Source: Aurantibrevibacter litoralis (GTDB lineage: Bacteria > Bacteroidota > Bacteroidia > Flavobacteriales > Flavobacteriaceae). Taken from it: a stretch of DNA of 64,000 nucleotides. The notes under the pieces were generated by a model. It was given only the letters and a program-made list of their open reading frames with translations. It had not been told where the DNA came from and searched no databases. The stretch is from the NCBI RefSeq assembly GCF_034651555.1, contig NZ_JAYEEQ010000001.1, positions 434,001-498,000 of the forward strand, read 5' to 3'. Positions 28,664-37,703 of this stretch are shown here, in pieces (within the stretch, counting starts at the first letter, position 1; every line of letters begins with the position of its first letter). The position numbers and the translations under genes were made by a program.

Positions 28664-28790
28664 ATGGTAAACTACCTCGTGGCAAGCCCACGAGGCATTG
28701 AAAGGAAATTCAAGTTTGATTTCGACGCAAGCGTCGGAGCATTTAAATCTCGATTATCGAGTAAAACTTCAAAAAAAATAAAAGGGGTGT
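28664..28790. repeat. Palindromic intergenic repeat
   Basis: Three perfect palindromes in a row: CCTCGTGG/CCACGAGG (28675-28695), CGACGC/GCGTCG (28723-28736) and CTCGAT/ATCGAG (28749-28761). This arrangement resembles dispersed intergenic repeats common in flavobacterial genomes; copy number elsewhere cannot be checked here. Confidence 0.55.
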
Positions 28791-29092
28791 TCCTTTTTTT
28801 AAAGAGACATAGTTCGTCATATCGTAGCGATGGAATTTTGAGATAACCATTACATTACCTGTGCGTAATTAAAAATTTTGGTTTTTAATTAAAAGACTGT
28901 AATGCGATGTATTTAAAGGGTTCAAATAAATGGGGCGCCACCAGCCCGAAGTTCGCCTAAGGCAACCCTTTGGCGTGCATCCTCAATTCCGGCGGGATAG
29001 GTCATAAGGGCGGTCCGTTTGAATAATTTTTATTTCAATTTTATATACCCTTCCAATTGTCGTATTTTTATGACACTTAAAAAACGATTCCT

Positions 29093-30250
29093 ATGCCTTT
29101 ATATCTCAAATTAGGACAGGTACCGCACAAGCGTCATACTGTTTTTAAAAAATCCGATGGCACCTTACACTACGAACAGTTATTTGGCACAATAGGGTTC
29201 GATGGCATGTCGTCCTTACTGTATCACTTGCATAGACCCACCATGGTGAAGGAAATTGGGGAGACACTGTCCCTGATCCCGGAAGCTGCGGTGACACATA
29301 ACATAAAATCGAGACTGTTGAAGGGACTAAATCTGCCGCCGGAAGATGATTTTTTAGAAAGTCGAAAGGTGGTGCTTTTTAATGCCGATGTGCATATTGC
29401 CTTGGCGGCGCCTCAAAAATCGATGACCGATTATTTCTATAAAAATGCCGATGCCGACGAACTAGTATTTGTCCACAAAGGAAAGGGTGTTTTAAAAACT
29501 ATTTTTGGGGAAATTGCCTTCGAGTATGGCGATTATATCGTAATTCCGCGCGGTGTTATCTATCAAATCACTTTTGAAGGCTCCGAAAACAGGCTACTCA
29601 TTGCAGAGTCGTATCACCCTATATATACCCCCAAAAGATACCGCAATTGGTTTGGGCAGCACCTAGAGCATTCGCCGTTTTGCGAGCGCGATTTTAAATT
29701 ACCTCAAAATTTGCAGACCCATGACGCCATGGGAGACTTTACTATAAAAGTTAAAAAACAGGGGCAACTACACCATTTGGTCTATGCTTCGCACCCTTTT
29801 GATGTGGTAGGTTGGGATGGGTACAATTATCCCTATGCCTTTTCTATTCATGATTTTGAGCCCATTACGGGCCGGGTTCATCAACCGCCGCCAGTACATC
29901 AGACTTTTGAGACCAGTGCCTTTGTCGTGTGTTCCTTTTGCCCTCGCCTTTACGATTACCACCCGCAGGCCATTCCGGCACCCTACAACCACAGCAATAT
30001 AGATTCGGATGAGGTATTGTATTATGTGGATGGGGATTTTATGAGCCGTAAAAATATAGAACAAGGGTATATTTCATTGCATCCGGCAGGGATTCCCCAC
30101 GGCCCCCACCCGGGTACCTACGAGGCCAGTATCGGAAAAAAAGGAACCGAAGAATTAGCGGTAATGATCGATACCTTTAAACCCTTGCAGCTTACCCAAG
30201 CAGCCTTGGATTTAGATGATGGACAATACTACAAGTCATGGTTGGCATAG
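29093..30250 (+). CDS. hmgA: Homogentisate 1,2-dioxygenase
   Basis: 385 residues, slightly short but within range for bacterial forms. It opens the ring of homogentisate to maleylacetoacetate in tyrosine/phenylalanine breakdown. Conserved parts include GFDGMSSLLYHLHRPT near the N-terminus, PPPVHQTFETSAFVVCSFCPR, and the metal site: His300 and Glu307 in NHSNIDSDEVLYY plus a His in IPHGPHPG (336 or 339). Next step enzymes (maleylacetoacetate isomerase, fumarylacetoacetase) and 4-hydroxyphenylpyruvate dioxygenase are not in the window. A PhyH-family gene follows within 50 bp. Confidence 0.93.
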   Translation: MPLYLKLGQVPHKRHTVFKKSDGTLHYEQLFGTIGFDGMSSLLYHLHRPTMVKEIGETLSLIPEAAVTHNIKSRLLKGLNLPPEDDFLESRKVVLFNADVHIALAAPQKSMTDYFYKNADADELVFVHKGKGVLKTIFGEIAFEYGDYIVIPRGVIYQITFEGSENRLLIAESYHPIYTPKRYRNWFGQHLEHSPFCERDFKLPQNLQTHDAMGDFTIKVKKQGQLHHLVYASHPFDVVGWDGYNYPYAFSIHDFEPITGRVHQPPPVHQTFETSAFVVCSFCPRLYDYHPQAIPAPYNHSNIDSDEVLYYVDGDFMSRKNIEQGYISLHPAGIPHGPHPGTYEASIGKKGTEELAVMIDTFKPLQLTQAALDLDDGQYYKSWLA

Positions 30251-30296
30251 ACGTAGTTATTATTTTTTTGAAATGCAATATTCTATGATCATTAAA

Positions 30297-31013
30297 ATGA
30301 AAAATATGTTTTTAAAAGAGGGGTTTACCCATTTAGATCGGCTAATTTCTATGGAAGACGTGCAATCGCTCCGGTTGGTTTATGACGCACTTTTGAACGA
30401 CAAAAAGCGCACCTTGGGTTTGCGCAGTGATCTGGCGGGGGCAGGGAGAGAAAGTGATTCAGTGGAACGGATTACACAGATCATGCGCCCAAGCATCATA
30501 GAACCAGAGTTACTGTACAACAAGGCCTTTATTTTGGCCTTGGCCTATGCCAAGGACCTCTTGGGCGATGATATGGAGCTCGATTTTGACATGCTCATCA
30601 ACAAAGCACCCTTTACCAACACACCCACTCCGTGGCATCAAGATGCGGCGTATTGGATAAAACTACCCGATAAAAGAGCCGTAAGTTGCTGGATTGCCTT
30701 GGACAGGGTGTACCAAGAAAATGGCTGTATGTGGTTTGTCCCTAAAACGGACGATCTTGTAAAGCCCCATAAAAGCCTGCCCAACGGTGGTGCTCTTTAT
30801 TGCGATGCTCCTTCAGAGGGGGCTATTCCTATCCCATTGGCCGCAGGCGGTTGTACCTTCCACGACGGTTTTACGCTGCATTTTAGCCAAGGGAACACAA
30901 CTTCGGATCAAAGAAGGGCATTGATTCTCAATTTTCGACCCAAAAAAATGATTGCATTAGAACGTCAACAGGGTGTAGATCATACCGGGACACGTAAGGT
31001 AAGACAGAAATAA
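30297..31013 (+). CDS. Phytanoyl-CoA dioxygenase (PhyH) family oxygenase
   Basis: About 238 residues from ATG 30297 (MKNMFLKEGFTHLDRL); starts at 30273 and 30285 are also possible, and a longer frame overlaps hmgA. Fe(II) site: PTPWHQDAAYW (HxD) and HFSQGNTTSDQRRALILNF (distal His and 2-oxoglutarate-binding Arg). The family hydroxylates lipids, small metabolites or natural products using 2-oxoglutarate. Its position directly behind hmgA suggests co-transcription, but the substrate is unknown. Confidence 0.88.
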   Translation: MKNMFLKEGFTHLDRLISMEDVQSLRLVYDALLNDKKRTLGLRSDLAGAGRESDSVERITQIMRPSIIEPELLYNKAFILALAYAKDLLGDDMELDFDMLINKAPFTNTPTPWHQDAAYWIKLPDKRAVSCWIALDRVYQENGCMWFVPKTDDLVKPHKSLPNGGALYCDAPSEGAIPIPLAAGGCTFHDGFTLHFSQGNTTSDQRRALILNFRPKKMIALERQQGVDHTGTRKVRQK

Positions 31014-31292
31014 ACCATAAAAACCCGTTGTTCATTTTAACTTGATTTCTTTACTTTTTGCTCTGCCTAAAGGGTAGTTCGAAAAAATCGTTAGTACTTC
31101 CTGAAGGATCGAGGCAAATAATGAAGTTTTTAGTATAAAAAAAGGACTAAATAATCAAAATGCACAACGGGTCTTAAAATAGTTCTCTTAGTAATATAAT
31201 TTTTTAAAAAACAGGACAGTAAGTTAAGTTTATTATTATAAATGTACTGTGCCTTAATGTACGGTTGGCTTCTTACACAGGTATCCAACCCA

Positions 31293-32873
31293 TTAATAAT
31301 TTTCAAATTCATCCGAATATTTGGTTTGCAAGGATATTCCTTCTCTTGCACCAACCTTTGTTATAGTCTTGAGTAGGGTGTGGTCTTGGATCATGGTTAT
31401 GCCTATGGCAATATCATCTGCAAAAACGCGATCTTCGGCAGCAAAAGCCACTTTTTTTCGGATTTCCTTATGAATTTCCTCCAGAAAAATACCGGATTTT
31501 AAAGGCTTTCTAAACTCAAAGGCCTGGGCAGCGGTTAAGAGTTCTATGGCCAAAATTTTCTCTACATTGCCAAGAACCTGAAGGGCTTTTCTACCACTTA
31601 TAGATCCCATGCTTACATGGTCTTCCTGCCCCAATGAAGTGGGGATGCTGTCTGCACTAGAAGGAAAGCAAAGTCCTTTGTTTTCACTGGCCAAGGCAGC
31701 CGTCGTATATTGCAAGATCATATAACCGGAATTAATCCCGGTTTCTGCCATAAGCAATTTGGGTACGCCCGGACTGTTGCCTTCTAAAGCCAAATAAATT
31801 CTTCGATCCGAGATGTTGCCAATTTCGGATGCGGCCAAACAGGCATAATCTAGGACCATAGCCAAGGGTTGCCCGTGAAAGTTGCCGCCACTGATCGTCA
31901 ATTCTTCATTAATAATTACGGGATTGTCCGTAACCGAATTGAGTTCTATAGCTACCAATTCTTTTAGATGCAGCCAGGCATTGCGCGATGCCCCGTGCAC
32001 CTGCGGCATGCAGCGGAGCGAGTAGGGGTCTTGCACCCGCTCGCAGTTTGAATGGTCTTCCATGATTTCGGAACCCTTCAAAAGACGTTTTATTCGTTTG
32101 GCAACGTGTATATTGCCTTTATAGGGGCGCAGCGCATGCAACTCATTGTAAAAGGGTTTTACCGAACCTTGAAGCCCTTCGACCATCATGGCTCCGATAA
32201 CGTCGGCCTGCGACAGGCAATTGTGCAATTGTTCCACTACTTTCACGGCATGGGCGGCAATAAATTGGGTGCCGTTGATAAGAGCCAACCCTTCTTTGGG
32301 ACCCAATTCCAATGGTTTTAGACCTGTTTTCTGGAATAATTCCAGTGTGGTCATTGTATTACCCTGATAGTGGACTTTTCCCAAGCCGATTAAGGGCAGG
32401 GACAAATGCGCCAAGGGCGCCAAATCACCCGAAGCCCCAACTGACCCTTGCGATGGCACAAGCGGAATAGCGTTGTTTTCTATGTGCCACAACATTCTGT
32501 ATAAAGTAGCTTCCGTAATTCCGGAAAAACCTTTGGCCAACGAATGTGCTTTTAGCACCAACATAAGTTTTGCAATTTCCGTTGATATGGGTTCGCCTAC
32601 GCCTACACTATGGCTTTTTAGTATGTTTTTTTGTAAAATTTTAGTGGCTTCTTTAGAAATGGTGGTAGTGCAAAGCGGGCCAAAGCCGGTATTGATACCG
32701 TATACCACATTACCTTGTGCCACGATTTTGGCCACGGTGGCTGCACTAGTCCGTACTTTTTGGCGCGCCGTGGCCGTAAGCGTTATTTGCGTTTCGCCTT
32801 TGGCGATAGAAAGCGCAATACCGGAGGTAAGTTGGTCTTCACCTAAACGAAAGGGCAGTGGCAAGGATGGCAT
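31293..32873 (-). CDS. hutH: Histidine ammonia-lyase
   Basis: 526 residues. The MIO cofactor forms from Ala147-Ser148-Gly149 in SVGASGDLAPLAHLSL. Other family motifs: YGINTGFG with Tyr58, SHSVGVGEP with His88 (the position that distinguishes histidine from phenylalanine/tyrosine lyases), and DSIPTSLGQEDHVSMG. It converts histidine to urocanate. hutU, hutI and hutG are not adjacent. It is convergent with the PhyH gene; 279 bp lie between, with a 9-bp inverted repeat ACCCGTTGT/ACAACGGGT but no clear terminator. Confidence 0.93.
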   Translation of the reverse strand: MPSLPLPFRLGEDQLTSGIALSIAKGETQITLTATARQKVRTSAATVAKIVAQGNVVYGINTGFGPLCTTTISKEATKILQKNILKSHSVGVGEPISTEIAKLMLVLKAHSLAKGFSGITEATLYRMLWHIENNAIPLVPSQGSVGASGDLAPLAHLSLPLIGLGKVHYQGNTMTTLELFQKTGLKPLELGPKEGLALINGTQFIAAHAVKVVEQLHNCLSQADVIGAMMVEGLQGSVKPFYNELHALRPYKGNIHVAKRIKRLLKGSEIMEDHSNCERVQDPYSLRCMPQVHGASRNAWLHLKELVAIELNSVTDNPVIINEELTISGGNFHGQPLAMVLDYACLAASEIGNISDRRIYLALEGNSPGVPKLLMAETGINSGYMILQYTTAALASENKGLCFPSSADSIPTSLGQEDHVSMGSISGRKALQVLGNVEKILAIELLTAAQAFEFRKPLKSGIFLEEIHKEIRKKVAFAAEDRVFADDIAIGITMIQDHTLLKTITKVGAREGISLQTKYSDEFENY

Positions 32874-32979
32874 CTCTTGAGGTTTTGGTATCTAAAATTA
32901 GGGTTAATTTTTGATACCTACGAAATTCCGTTTTGTTTCTGAGTAATTCGTTTGCGATGGGGGTGTTCTAAAAACAATA

Positions 32980-33381
32980 TCACAACTTGGTAATAGGTGT
33001 GTTCAGAACATGCTCCATAACGGCACTAAGTTCTAAGAATAATTTTTTAAGGGAACAGTTTTCATCCTTGCTGCATTCCTCACATCGGGTTACGGCGTCT
33101 TGGGTGCCGCATTGGGTAAGTGCTACCGGCCTGTCCATTAGTTGCATCACGTCAGATACCGTAATGGTTTCCGGTTTTTTGGCAAAATAATAACCGCCAT
33201 AACGGCCTCTACTGCTTTTTATAAGGTTATTGCGTTTCAGTTCGGTAAGTATTTCCTCCAAAAATTTATGCGGAATATGTTTGTTTTTGGCGATGGTTTT
33301 CGCTTTTATAGGAGCCTCATTAGTGTGGTCGTACATATAAACCAAGGCCTTTATAGCGTATTTTATTTTTCTCGAAAGCAT
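32980..33381 (-). CDS. Rrf2-family transcriptional regulator
   Basis: 133 residues. The N-terminal winged helix-turn-helix (YAIKALVYMYDH, KTIAKNKHIPHKFLEEILTELKRNNLIKSSRGRYGGY) is typical of Rrf2 regulators such as CymR and IscR. The C-terminal half has four Cys in CGTQDAVTRCEECSKDENC, so it may bind an Fe-S cluster or sense thiols. CymR controls cysteine metabolism in Firmicutes. Here it lies 98 bp downstream of the TauE gene on the same strand and is the best candidate to bind the 21-bp motif found before six transcription units. That link is inferred. Confidence 0.93.
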   Translation of the reverse strand: MLSRKIKYAIKALVYMYDHTNEAPIKAKTIAKNKHIPHKFLEEILTELKRNNLIKSSRGRYGGYYFAKKPETITVSDVMQLMDRPVALTQCGTQDAVTRCEECSKDENCSLKKLFLELSAVMEHVLNTPITKL

Positions 33382-33479
33382 GCGTATTTCCTATTTTTTA
33401 ATAGCGGCACGTTATACAGATGTCAGTCCCATAAGATTCACTAACAAACAACTCCTGCCTATTAATGCTTCTAATCCTG

Positions 33480-34367
33480 CTACGACAAAACTTTATACAG
33501 GGTATAAGAGGAGGTCAGAATAATTAAAACGCCTACTGCAAAAAGCAATACTTTTTTGTTTATTCTAGAGGCTACATAGGCTCCAAAAGGAGCGGCGACC
33601 ACCCCGCCGACGATTAGGCCCAAAATAATTTGCCAATATTGTACCCCCAGAATAAAGATAAAAATGGCCGTAGCAAAAAAGGTGACAAAAAATTCTGCTG
33701 TATTTACGGTGCCTATTGTTTGCCTCGGATTTTTCCCCTGTGCCAATAAATTCGAAGTTACAATGGGTCCCCAACCACCGCCCCCGACAGTATCCATAAA
33801 GCCGCCGATTAGTGCCAATAAAGGTGCTTTCTTAACAGCCTCTTTTTCTTTAACTTTTTTCGCGAACCCTTTGTAAATAAGATAGAAGCCTAATAGTAAG
33901 AGATACCCTGCTACATAAGGTTTTATTACACCACCATCGAGTACACCCGACAATAAGTAAGCTCCTAGTACAGCACCAACGACCCCTGTAATGACTAATT
34001 TAAAAAAGAGATCTTTATCTATATTTTTAAATTTAATGTGCGACAGCCCAGAGGCTCCTGTGGTAAATATTTCTGCAGTATGCACACTGGCAGAAGCCAA
34101 GGCAGGCGGCACACCAAAATTGAGTAAAAAGGTGGTGCAACTTACCCCGTAGGCCATGCCTAAAGCACCATCAATCATTTGAGCAAAAAAACCAATGGCA
34201 ATGAAGCCTAAAAAGGTACTGTCGAACGCCAACAGGCTTTCATCACTCCGAAAAAAGAGGTATATAAAGTAGGCAATTAAGATTGTTTTAAGCGTTAAAA
34301 TGGTAATTCCTATTTGCTTAAAGCTAATTTTTGATAATTTTTTTTCTACAATTTGCACTGCGCTCAT
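33480..34367 (-). CDS. TauE/SafE family permease (TSUP), putative sulfite exporter
   Basis: 295 residues, about eight membrane segments. The family repeats are seen as GFFAQMIDGALGMAYGVSCTTFLLNFGVPPALASASVH and GFMDTVGGGGWGPIVTSNLLAQG, each with the Gly-rich core. Members export sulfite or sulfoacetate, or move other sulfur compounds. Its promoter holds one of the best copies of the operator-like motif. Sulfite released by the SsuD-like enzyme at 40916 is a plausible substrate. Confidence 0.93.
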   Translation of the reverse strand: MSAVQIVEKKLSKISFKQIGITILTLKTILIAYFIYLFFRSDESLLAFDSTFLGFIAIGFFAQMIDGALGMAYGVSCTTFLLNFGVPPALASASVHTAEIFTTGASGLSHIKFKNIDKDLFFKLVITGVVGAVLGAYLLSGVLDGGVIKPYVAGYLLLLGFYLIYKGFAKKVKEKEAVKKAPLLALIGGFMDTVGGGGWGPIVTSNLLAQGKNPRQTIGTVNTAEFFVTFFATAIFIFILGVQYWQIILGLIVGGVVAAPFGAYVASRINKKVLLFAVGVLIILTSSYTLYKVLS

Positions 34368-34424
34368 ACATTTATTTTAGAAATAGTGCAGTCCTATTGC
34401 ACATAAGTACCCTGAGACGGCGGG

Positions 34425-34466
34425 CAAATATAATAAAAAATATAAAATCTATCGATTTAATAGGAT
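34425..34466 (-). promoter_or_regulatory. Operator-like 21-bp motif A and promoter of the TauE gene
   Basis: On the minus strand the motif (34446-34466) has left half ATCCTATTA and right half CGATAGATT with 3 nt between. After 13 nt comes TATATTTG (34425-34432), a perfect -7 box. The ATG is 57 bp further. The gap is 11 nt shorter than at motif B, about one helical turn. A short hairpin GTGCA/TGCAC lies in the leader. Confidence 0.7.
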
Positions 34467-34554
34467 AAATTTTAAAAACAAAAATTATGTGAGCACCCTA
34501 GGCGTTCAGACCCGTGCATTACGGGTTACCATTTGCTCGGGATGTTTTTACAAA

Positions 34555-35769
34555 CTAAGACAGCATCAATTTGTGATACCTTTCTTTAGCCCCAGTTACA
34601 TAGGGTACGATAATCAGCAGCAATAGGATATAAGGCAGTACGTAAGGCACATCAAAATAGACGGTCAAAGAAATGGTAAGAAGGTGTGCTCGGATGATTT
34701 CCAAGGTGTAAATCCATTTGCGTTGTTCTAATAGGGCACCGCAATTTATAAGCGTAATAAGCAAAAAGGAACCAAAAAATAATTTTTGAAGACCGCTAAG
34801 TAAATCAAATGCAAAGGTAGCACCTGTTAAAATAAGAACGCATGTCGCAAGTTGAAAACTGAGGTAGTTGCGGAAAATACTAGATTCATTAAACCTTTTA
34901 GTATCTTTATGCTGCATGAATTTTTTTTCCAAAAAGGGTCTAATGTTTTGATCCATTTGGGCTGGACTTCCGAAAAGGGCATTCCATTTTTCTTTAAAAT
35001 GGGTACCTCTTCGGAAGGCTTCAAATAGCTCTAGATAGTAATGAAAATGTTGCCACAAAAAACTATAGCTTTTTAAGGGGTGGGTAAGGCCATAGACCGG
35101 TTTTTCTTCTTCTTTCTGGAAAGTGCCAAAAAGCTTATCCCAAAAAACAAAAACATCGCCATAATTTTTATCCAAATATTTTTCGTTAGAGGCGTGGTGT
35201 ACCCCATGTAATGAGGGTGTTATGAAAATATGCTCCAGCCAGGGGAGTTTTCCTATAGATTCGGTATGTGTAAAGAAGGAATATACCCCATGTATCAGTA
35301 GAATGCTTACTACCATATCCGGATGAAAACCTATAAAAGGTAAAAGTCCCCAAAACCCATAACGAATAAAGGCTTGGAATGTAGTAATGCGTGCCGCAGC
35401 AGTAAAGTTAAAATCTTCGCTTTGATGGTGTACGATATGTGCAGCCCAAAATAAATTAATTTGATGTCCCAGCCGATGATACCAATACCACGTAAAATCG
35501 GCAGCCAATAAGAGTGCTATCCAAGTATACCATGTAGTGGCAATGGTAAACAGCGCAAAGTGGCTGTAGACCCAAACAAAAAATTGGTAGAATCCAATAC
35601 CAACAAAAAGGTGAATGTAGCGCTCGGTAATACCAATACTCAAATTAGATATGGCACTTTCAAAACGGTACGCATCCTTTTTTTTGCTCCGTTTTAGAAA
35701 AATGGTTTCCAAGTAGACAAACACAAAGAACAATGGAATAGATAGGGCGGCGTAGTTGTAAGCGTGCAT
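34555..35769 (-). CDS. Fatty acid hydroxylase/sterol desaturase family membrane protein
   Basis: 404 residues with several membrane segments. Di-iron His motifs: HRLGH, HIVHHQSEDFN, HTESIG and HGVHHASNEKYLDKNYG. Members hydroxylate or desaturate lipids, carotenoids or alkylglycerols. The C-terminal third adds further membrane helices. It follows the alpha/beta hydrolase gene by 22 bp, sharing its promoter with operator-like motif B, so it falls in the putative sulfur regulon. One possible role is changing membrane or sulfonolipid composition, which flavobacteria make, but this is speculation. Confidence 0.88.
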   Translation of the reverse strand: MHAYNYAALSIPLFFVFVYLETIFLKRSKKKDAYRFESAISNLSIGITERYIHLFVGIGFYQFFVWVYSHFALFTIATTWYTWIALLLAADFTWYWYHRLGHQINLFWAAHIVHHQSEDFNFTAAARITTFQAFIRYGFWGLLPFIGFHPDMVVSILLIHGVYSFFTHTESIGKLPWLEHIFITPSLHGVHHASNEKYLDKNYGDVFVFWDKLFGTFQKEEEKPVYGLTHPLKSYSFLWQHFHYYLELFEAFRRGTHFKEKWNALFGSPAQMDQNIRPFLEKKFMQHKDTKRFNESSIFRNYLSFQLATCVLILTGATFAFDLLSGLQKLFFGSFLLITLINCGALLEQRKWIYTLEIIRAHLLTISLTVYFDVPYVLPYILLLLIIVPYVTGAKERYHKLMLS

Positions 35770-35791
35770 AAAAGGAATATACGGTTATGAT

Positions 35792-36562
35792 TTATACTAC
35801 TTTAAGAGGAGTCTCTGCAAGAAAATCACCCAAGATATTGTTAAACGCTTCCGGTTGTTCCATCATTGGTACATGTCCGCAATGGTTGAGAAGGTGCAGC
35901 CTTGCTTTGGAAAAGGAGAGATAAAATTCCTCGGCAACCGAAAGTGGTGTTACCACATCCTGCATACCCCATATAAGCAGTACGGGCACTTTTATTTTGT
36001 GCAGTTCATTTTTTAAATTTTGTTTCTTTGCATCTCTGGCAATTCTTATTATGGCAAGTGCCTTCTGTCTGTTGTTCAAGGTTTTGAATACACGGTGTAC
36101 CAGAGCTTCATCAATCACCTGTGTATTGTAAAAAACCTCATGGATTTTAGTCCGGATATAGTCGTAATCATTTACCCTAGGAAAGGAGTTTCCGAACGTA
36201 TTCTCATAGAGTCCGGAACTTCCGGTGAGCACCAACGAAGACACCTGTTGCGGATGCTTTAAGGTATAGCGTAGCGCAATATGCCCCCCAAGCGAATTAC
36301 CGACTAAAACGGGCTGTTCAATACCATGGTCGGCAATATATGCCTCTAAAAAGGAAACGAACCGATCTAAATGCGATGAACAAAGCACTTTTTCAAAAAG
36401 CGGTAGTTTCGGGGTATAAATGGTGTGGGTGTTTCCAAATGATCTTACCACATTATGCCAGTTACTCAGTTCGCCAAATAGACCGTGCAAGAGGATAATA
36501 TTTTTTTTAGTGGTGTCTTTATTTGGGCTAGGTGGTATTTGGGCTGTAGAAGACGCGCTCAT
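35792..36562 (-). CDS. Alpha/beta hydrolase
   Basis: 256 residues. HGLFGELSNW gives the oxyanion region, GNSLGGH the nucleophile elbow Ser, QDVVTPL the acid and NHCGHVPMMEQPEAF the catalytic His. No signal peptide, so cytoplasmic. The substrate is unknown: an ester or thioester hydrolase is likely from the fold. Its start is 27 bp from the -7 box at 36590-36597 and it is the first gene of a two-gene operon with the fatty-acid-hydroxylase-like gene. Confidence 0.9.
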   Translation of the reverse strand: MSASSTAQIPPSPNKDTTKKNIILLHGLFGELSNWHNVVRSFGNTHTIYTPKLPLFEKVLCSSHLDRFVSFLEAYIADHGIEQPVLVGNSLGGHIALRYTLKHPQQVSSLVLTGSSGLYENTFGNSFPRVNDYDYIRTKIHEVFYNTQVIDEALVHRVFKTLNNRQKALAIIRIARDAKKQNLKNELHKIKVPVLLIWGMQDVVTPLSVAEEFYLSFSKARLHLLNHCGHVPMMEQPEAFNNILGDFLAETPLKVV

Positions 36563-36589
36563 TGAAGTATTTTTTTAATAGTATCGGAG

Positions 36590-36642
36590 CAAAAATAAAA
36601 TAAAAAATTTAAAAAACATATAATCTATAGATTAAATAGGAT
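36590..36642 (-). promoter_or_regulatory. Operator-like 21-bp motif B and promoter of the alpha/beta hydrolase operon
   Basis: Minus-strand motif (36622-36642): left half ATCCTATTT, right half CTATAGATT; its last 12 bp, AATCTATAGATT, are a perfect palindrome. A 24-nt AT-rich gap leads to TATTTTTG (36590-36597), a TAnnTTTG -7 box. Confidence 0.7.
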
Positions 36643-36727
36643 AAATGGGTAACAACAACATGCCAAGACCTATTAAACAGTACTAGTGAACCTTGCGCTA
36701 CGCCGTTCTATTGTGCCTTGTAGGGCG

Positions 36728-37225
36728 CTATTTAAGTAGGTTCACAGTAACAAGCAACTGCCCATAGTGGCGGGTAGTGTGTTCGGCCGCATGAAAAAGA
36801 AGACCAATAACTGTTGTTTCAAGTCGTTTTCGCCCTACATGGCGTATTTCGGTCAGGGTTAACGGATCCGTTTTTTGTAATTGCTGCAAGGCCTTAGTTA
36901 CTTGTTCGTCAAAGTTTTCCTGCAATGTAACCAAAGAAAGATGTGGTTGTGGCACTCCTTCCGTGCTTAAATAATTCAATTGCGATTCCAAAAGCATCTG
37001 CCCATTGGCATAGGTAAATAGCCGGTCCAATACACCGCTTAGGTGTTGCAAATGAAAACCAACCGATGCCATACCCTTGGGTTTTTCCCATAAAATAGCA
37101 TCTTTAGCATCAGCCAAAATCACTTTAAGCTCTTTTTGTACCTGTAAAAGGGCATGTGCTACAGGTTGTAGCAGCGCCGGTATATAGGGAACAGGTCCCT
37201 TGAGCCAAAATTCCAAATTTTCCAT
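36728..37225 (-). CDS. DinB/YfiT-like four-helix protein
   Basis: 165 residues of the DinB superfamily. The metal-binding His are seen in VGFHLQHLSGVLDRL and LFHAAEHTTRHYGQL. Members act as thiol-dependent S-transferases (with bacillithiol or other cofactors) or remain uncharacterised. Flavobacteria may use bacillithiol, so a thiol link with this region is possible but not shown. It is a separate unit, 165 bp upstream of the alpha/beta hydrolase on the same strand. Confidence 0.8.
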   Translation of the reverse strand: MENLEFWLKGPVPYIPALLQPVAHALLQVQKELKVILADAKDAILWEKPKGMASVGFHLQHLSGVLDRLFTYANGQMLLESQLNYLSTEGVPQPHLSLVTLQENFDEQVTKALQQLQKTDPLTLTEIRHVGRKRLETTVIGLLFHAAEHTTRHYGQLLVTVNLLK

Positions 37226-37300
37226 AAAGTATATGTATAAAGGTAGTTAACGCTATTTTATAACTAGAGACCATACCCTAGTAGGGCGTTACCACAAGCG

Positions 37301-37500
37301 TCAGGCTTTCCGTTTCAATCTAAAGATTCCGCGACCCTTGGGTCGAGGTTTCCTAATTACCTCTCCTTTGGAGAGGTCGGAACTGCCTTTTTGCAGTTCC
37401 GGGTGAGGTAAAATACAAAATTTCGGTTTTTGGTCCAAAGGCCAAAATGAAACTGGCGAAATACCCCTATGGCTTGCCTCGGGGATAGTCAGTTTCAAGA
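37301..37500. repeat. Palindromic intergenic repeat
   Basis: A series of perfect inverted repeats: GACCC/GGGTC (37333-37344), CTCTCC/GGAGAG (37361-37375), GGAACTGC/GCAGTTCC (37379-37400) and the long-range pair TGAAACTG/CAGTTTCA (37448-37497). The CTCTCC-TTT-GGAGAG block resembles a widely seen Bacteroidota intergenic element. The 65-codon minus-strand frame across it is an artefact of the repeat. Confidence 0.55.
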
Positions 37501-37703
37501 AATTTTTTATTAAAAATAAAAAAAGGATTTACACTGCAATCCTTAACGCCAAAGATTTTATAGGTAAGCAACCAAAAGATACCTAATTCATCCTTCAGTA
37601 AATATAAGCAAGATATATGAGTGTTTCTTTTTTTGAACTCGCAAATAGGAAATCCGTTTCAGGCGCATCCAACGATAGTTGGCACGGAATGGAAAATTAT
37701 TTC

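Larger units (their letters stand above)
28310..29092 (+). other. 783-bp intergenic region with small RNA candidate and palindromes
   Basis: Contains a promoter-like box, candidate small RNA and terminator (28393-28509), a palindromic repeat (28664-28790), and a 10-bp inverted repeat TAATTAAAAA/TTTTTAATTA with outer CATTAC/GTAATG (about 28850-28904). Beyond about 28920 I see no gene; the hmgA promoter should lie in the last 100 bp, perhaps at TATTTTTA (29064-29071). The 60-codon open frame at 28664 is produced by the repeat and is not called as a gene. Confidence 0.5.

Noticed and set aside
28640..28800. CRISPR array
   Set aside because: The palindromes differ from each other and there are no equal repeats with regular spacers; no cas genes.
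28664..28846. 60-codon ORF across the palindromic repeat
   Set aside because: Its reading frame follows the repeat sequence; such frames are a known artefact of repeated intergenic elements.
30216..30296. Longer PhyH start overlapping hmgA
   Set aside because: The added residues have no family similarity; later ATGs fit the conserved N-terminus.
34368..34424. Short ORF (10 codons, one Cys) in the TauE leader
   Set aside because: Only one Cys codon and no pairing with the start region; it overlaps a small hairpin and is probably chance.
36651..36663. A third run of Cys codons (TGTTGTTGT) on the minus strand near motif B
   Set aside because: It lies upstream of motif B and its -7 box, outside the expected transcript, and has no proper start codon.
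37301..37498. 65-codon minus-strand ORF
   Set aside because: Made up of inverted repeats; no protein features.
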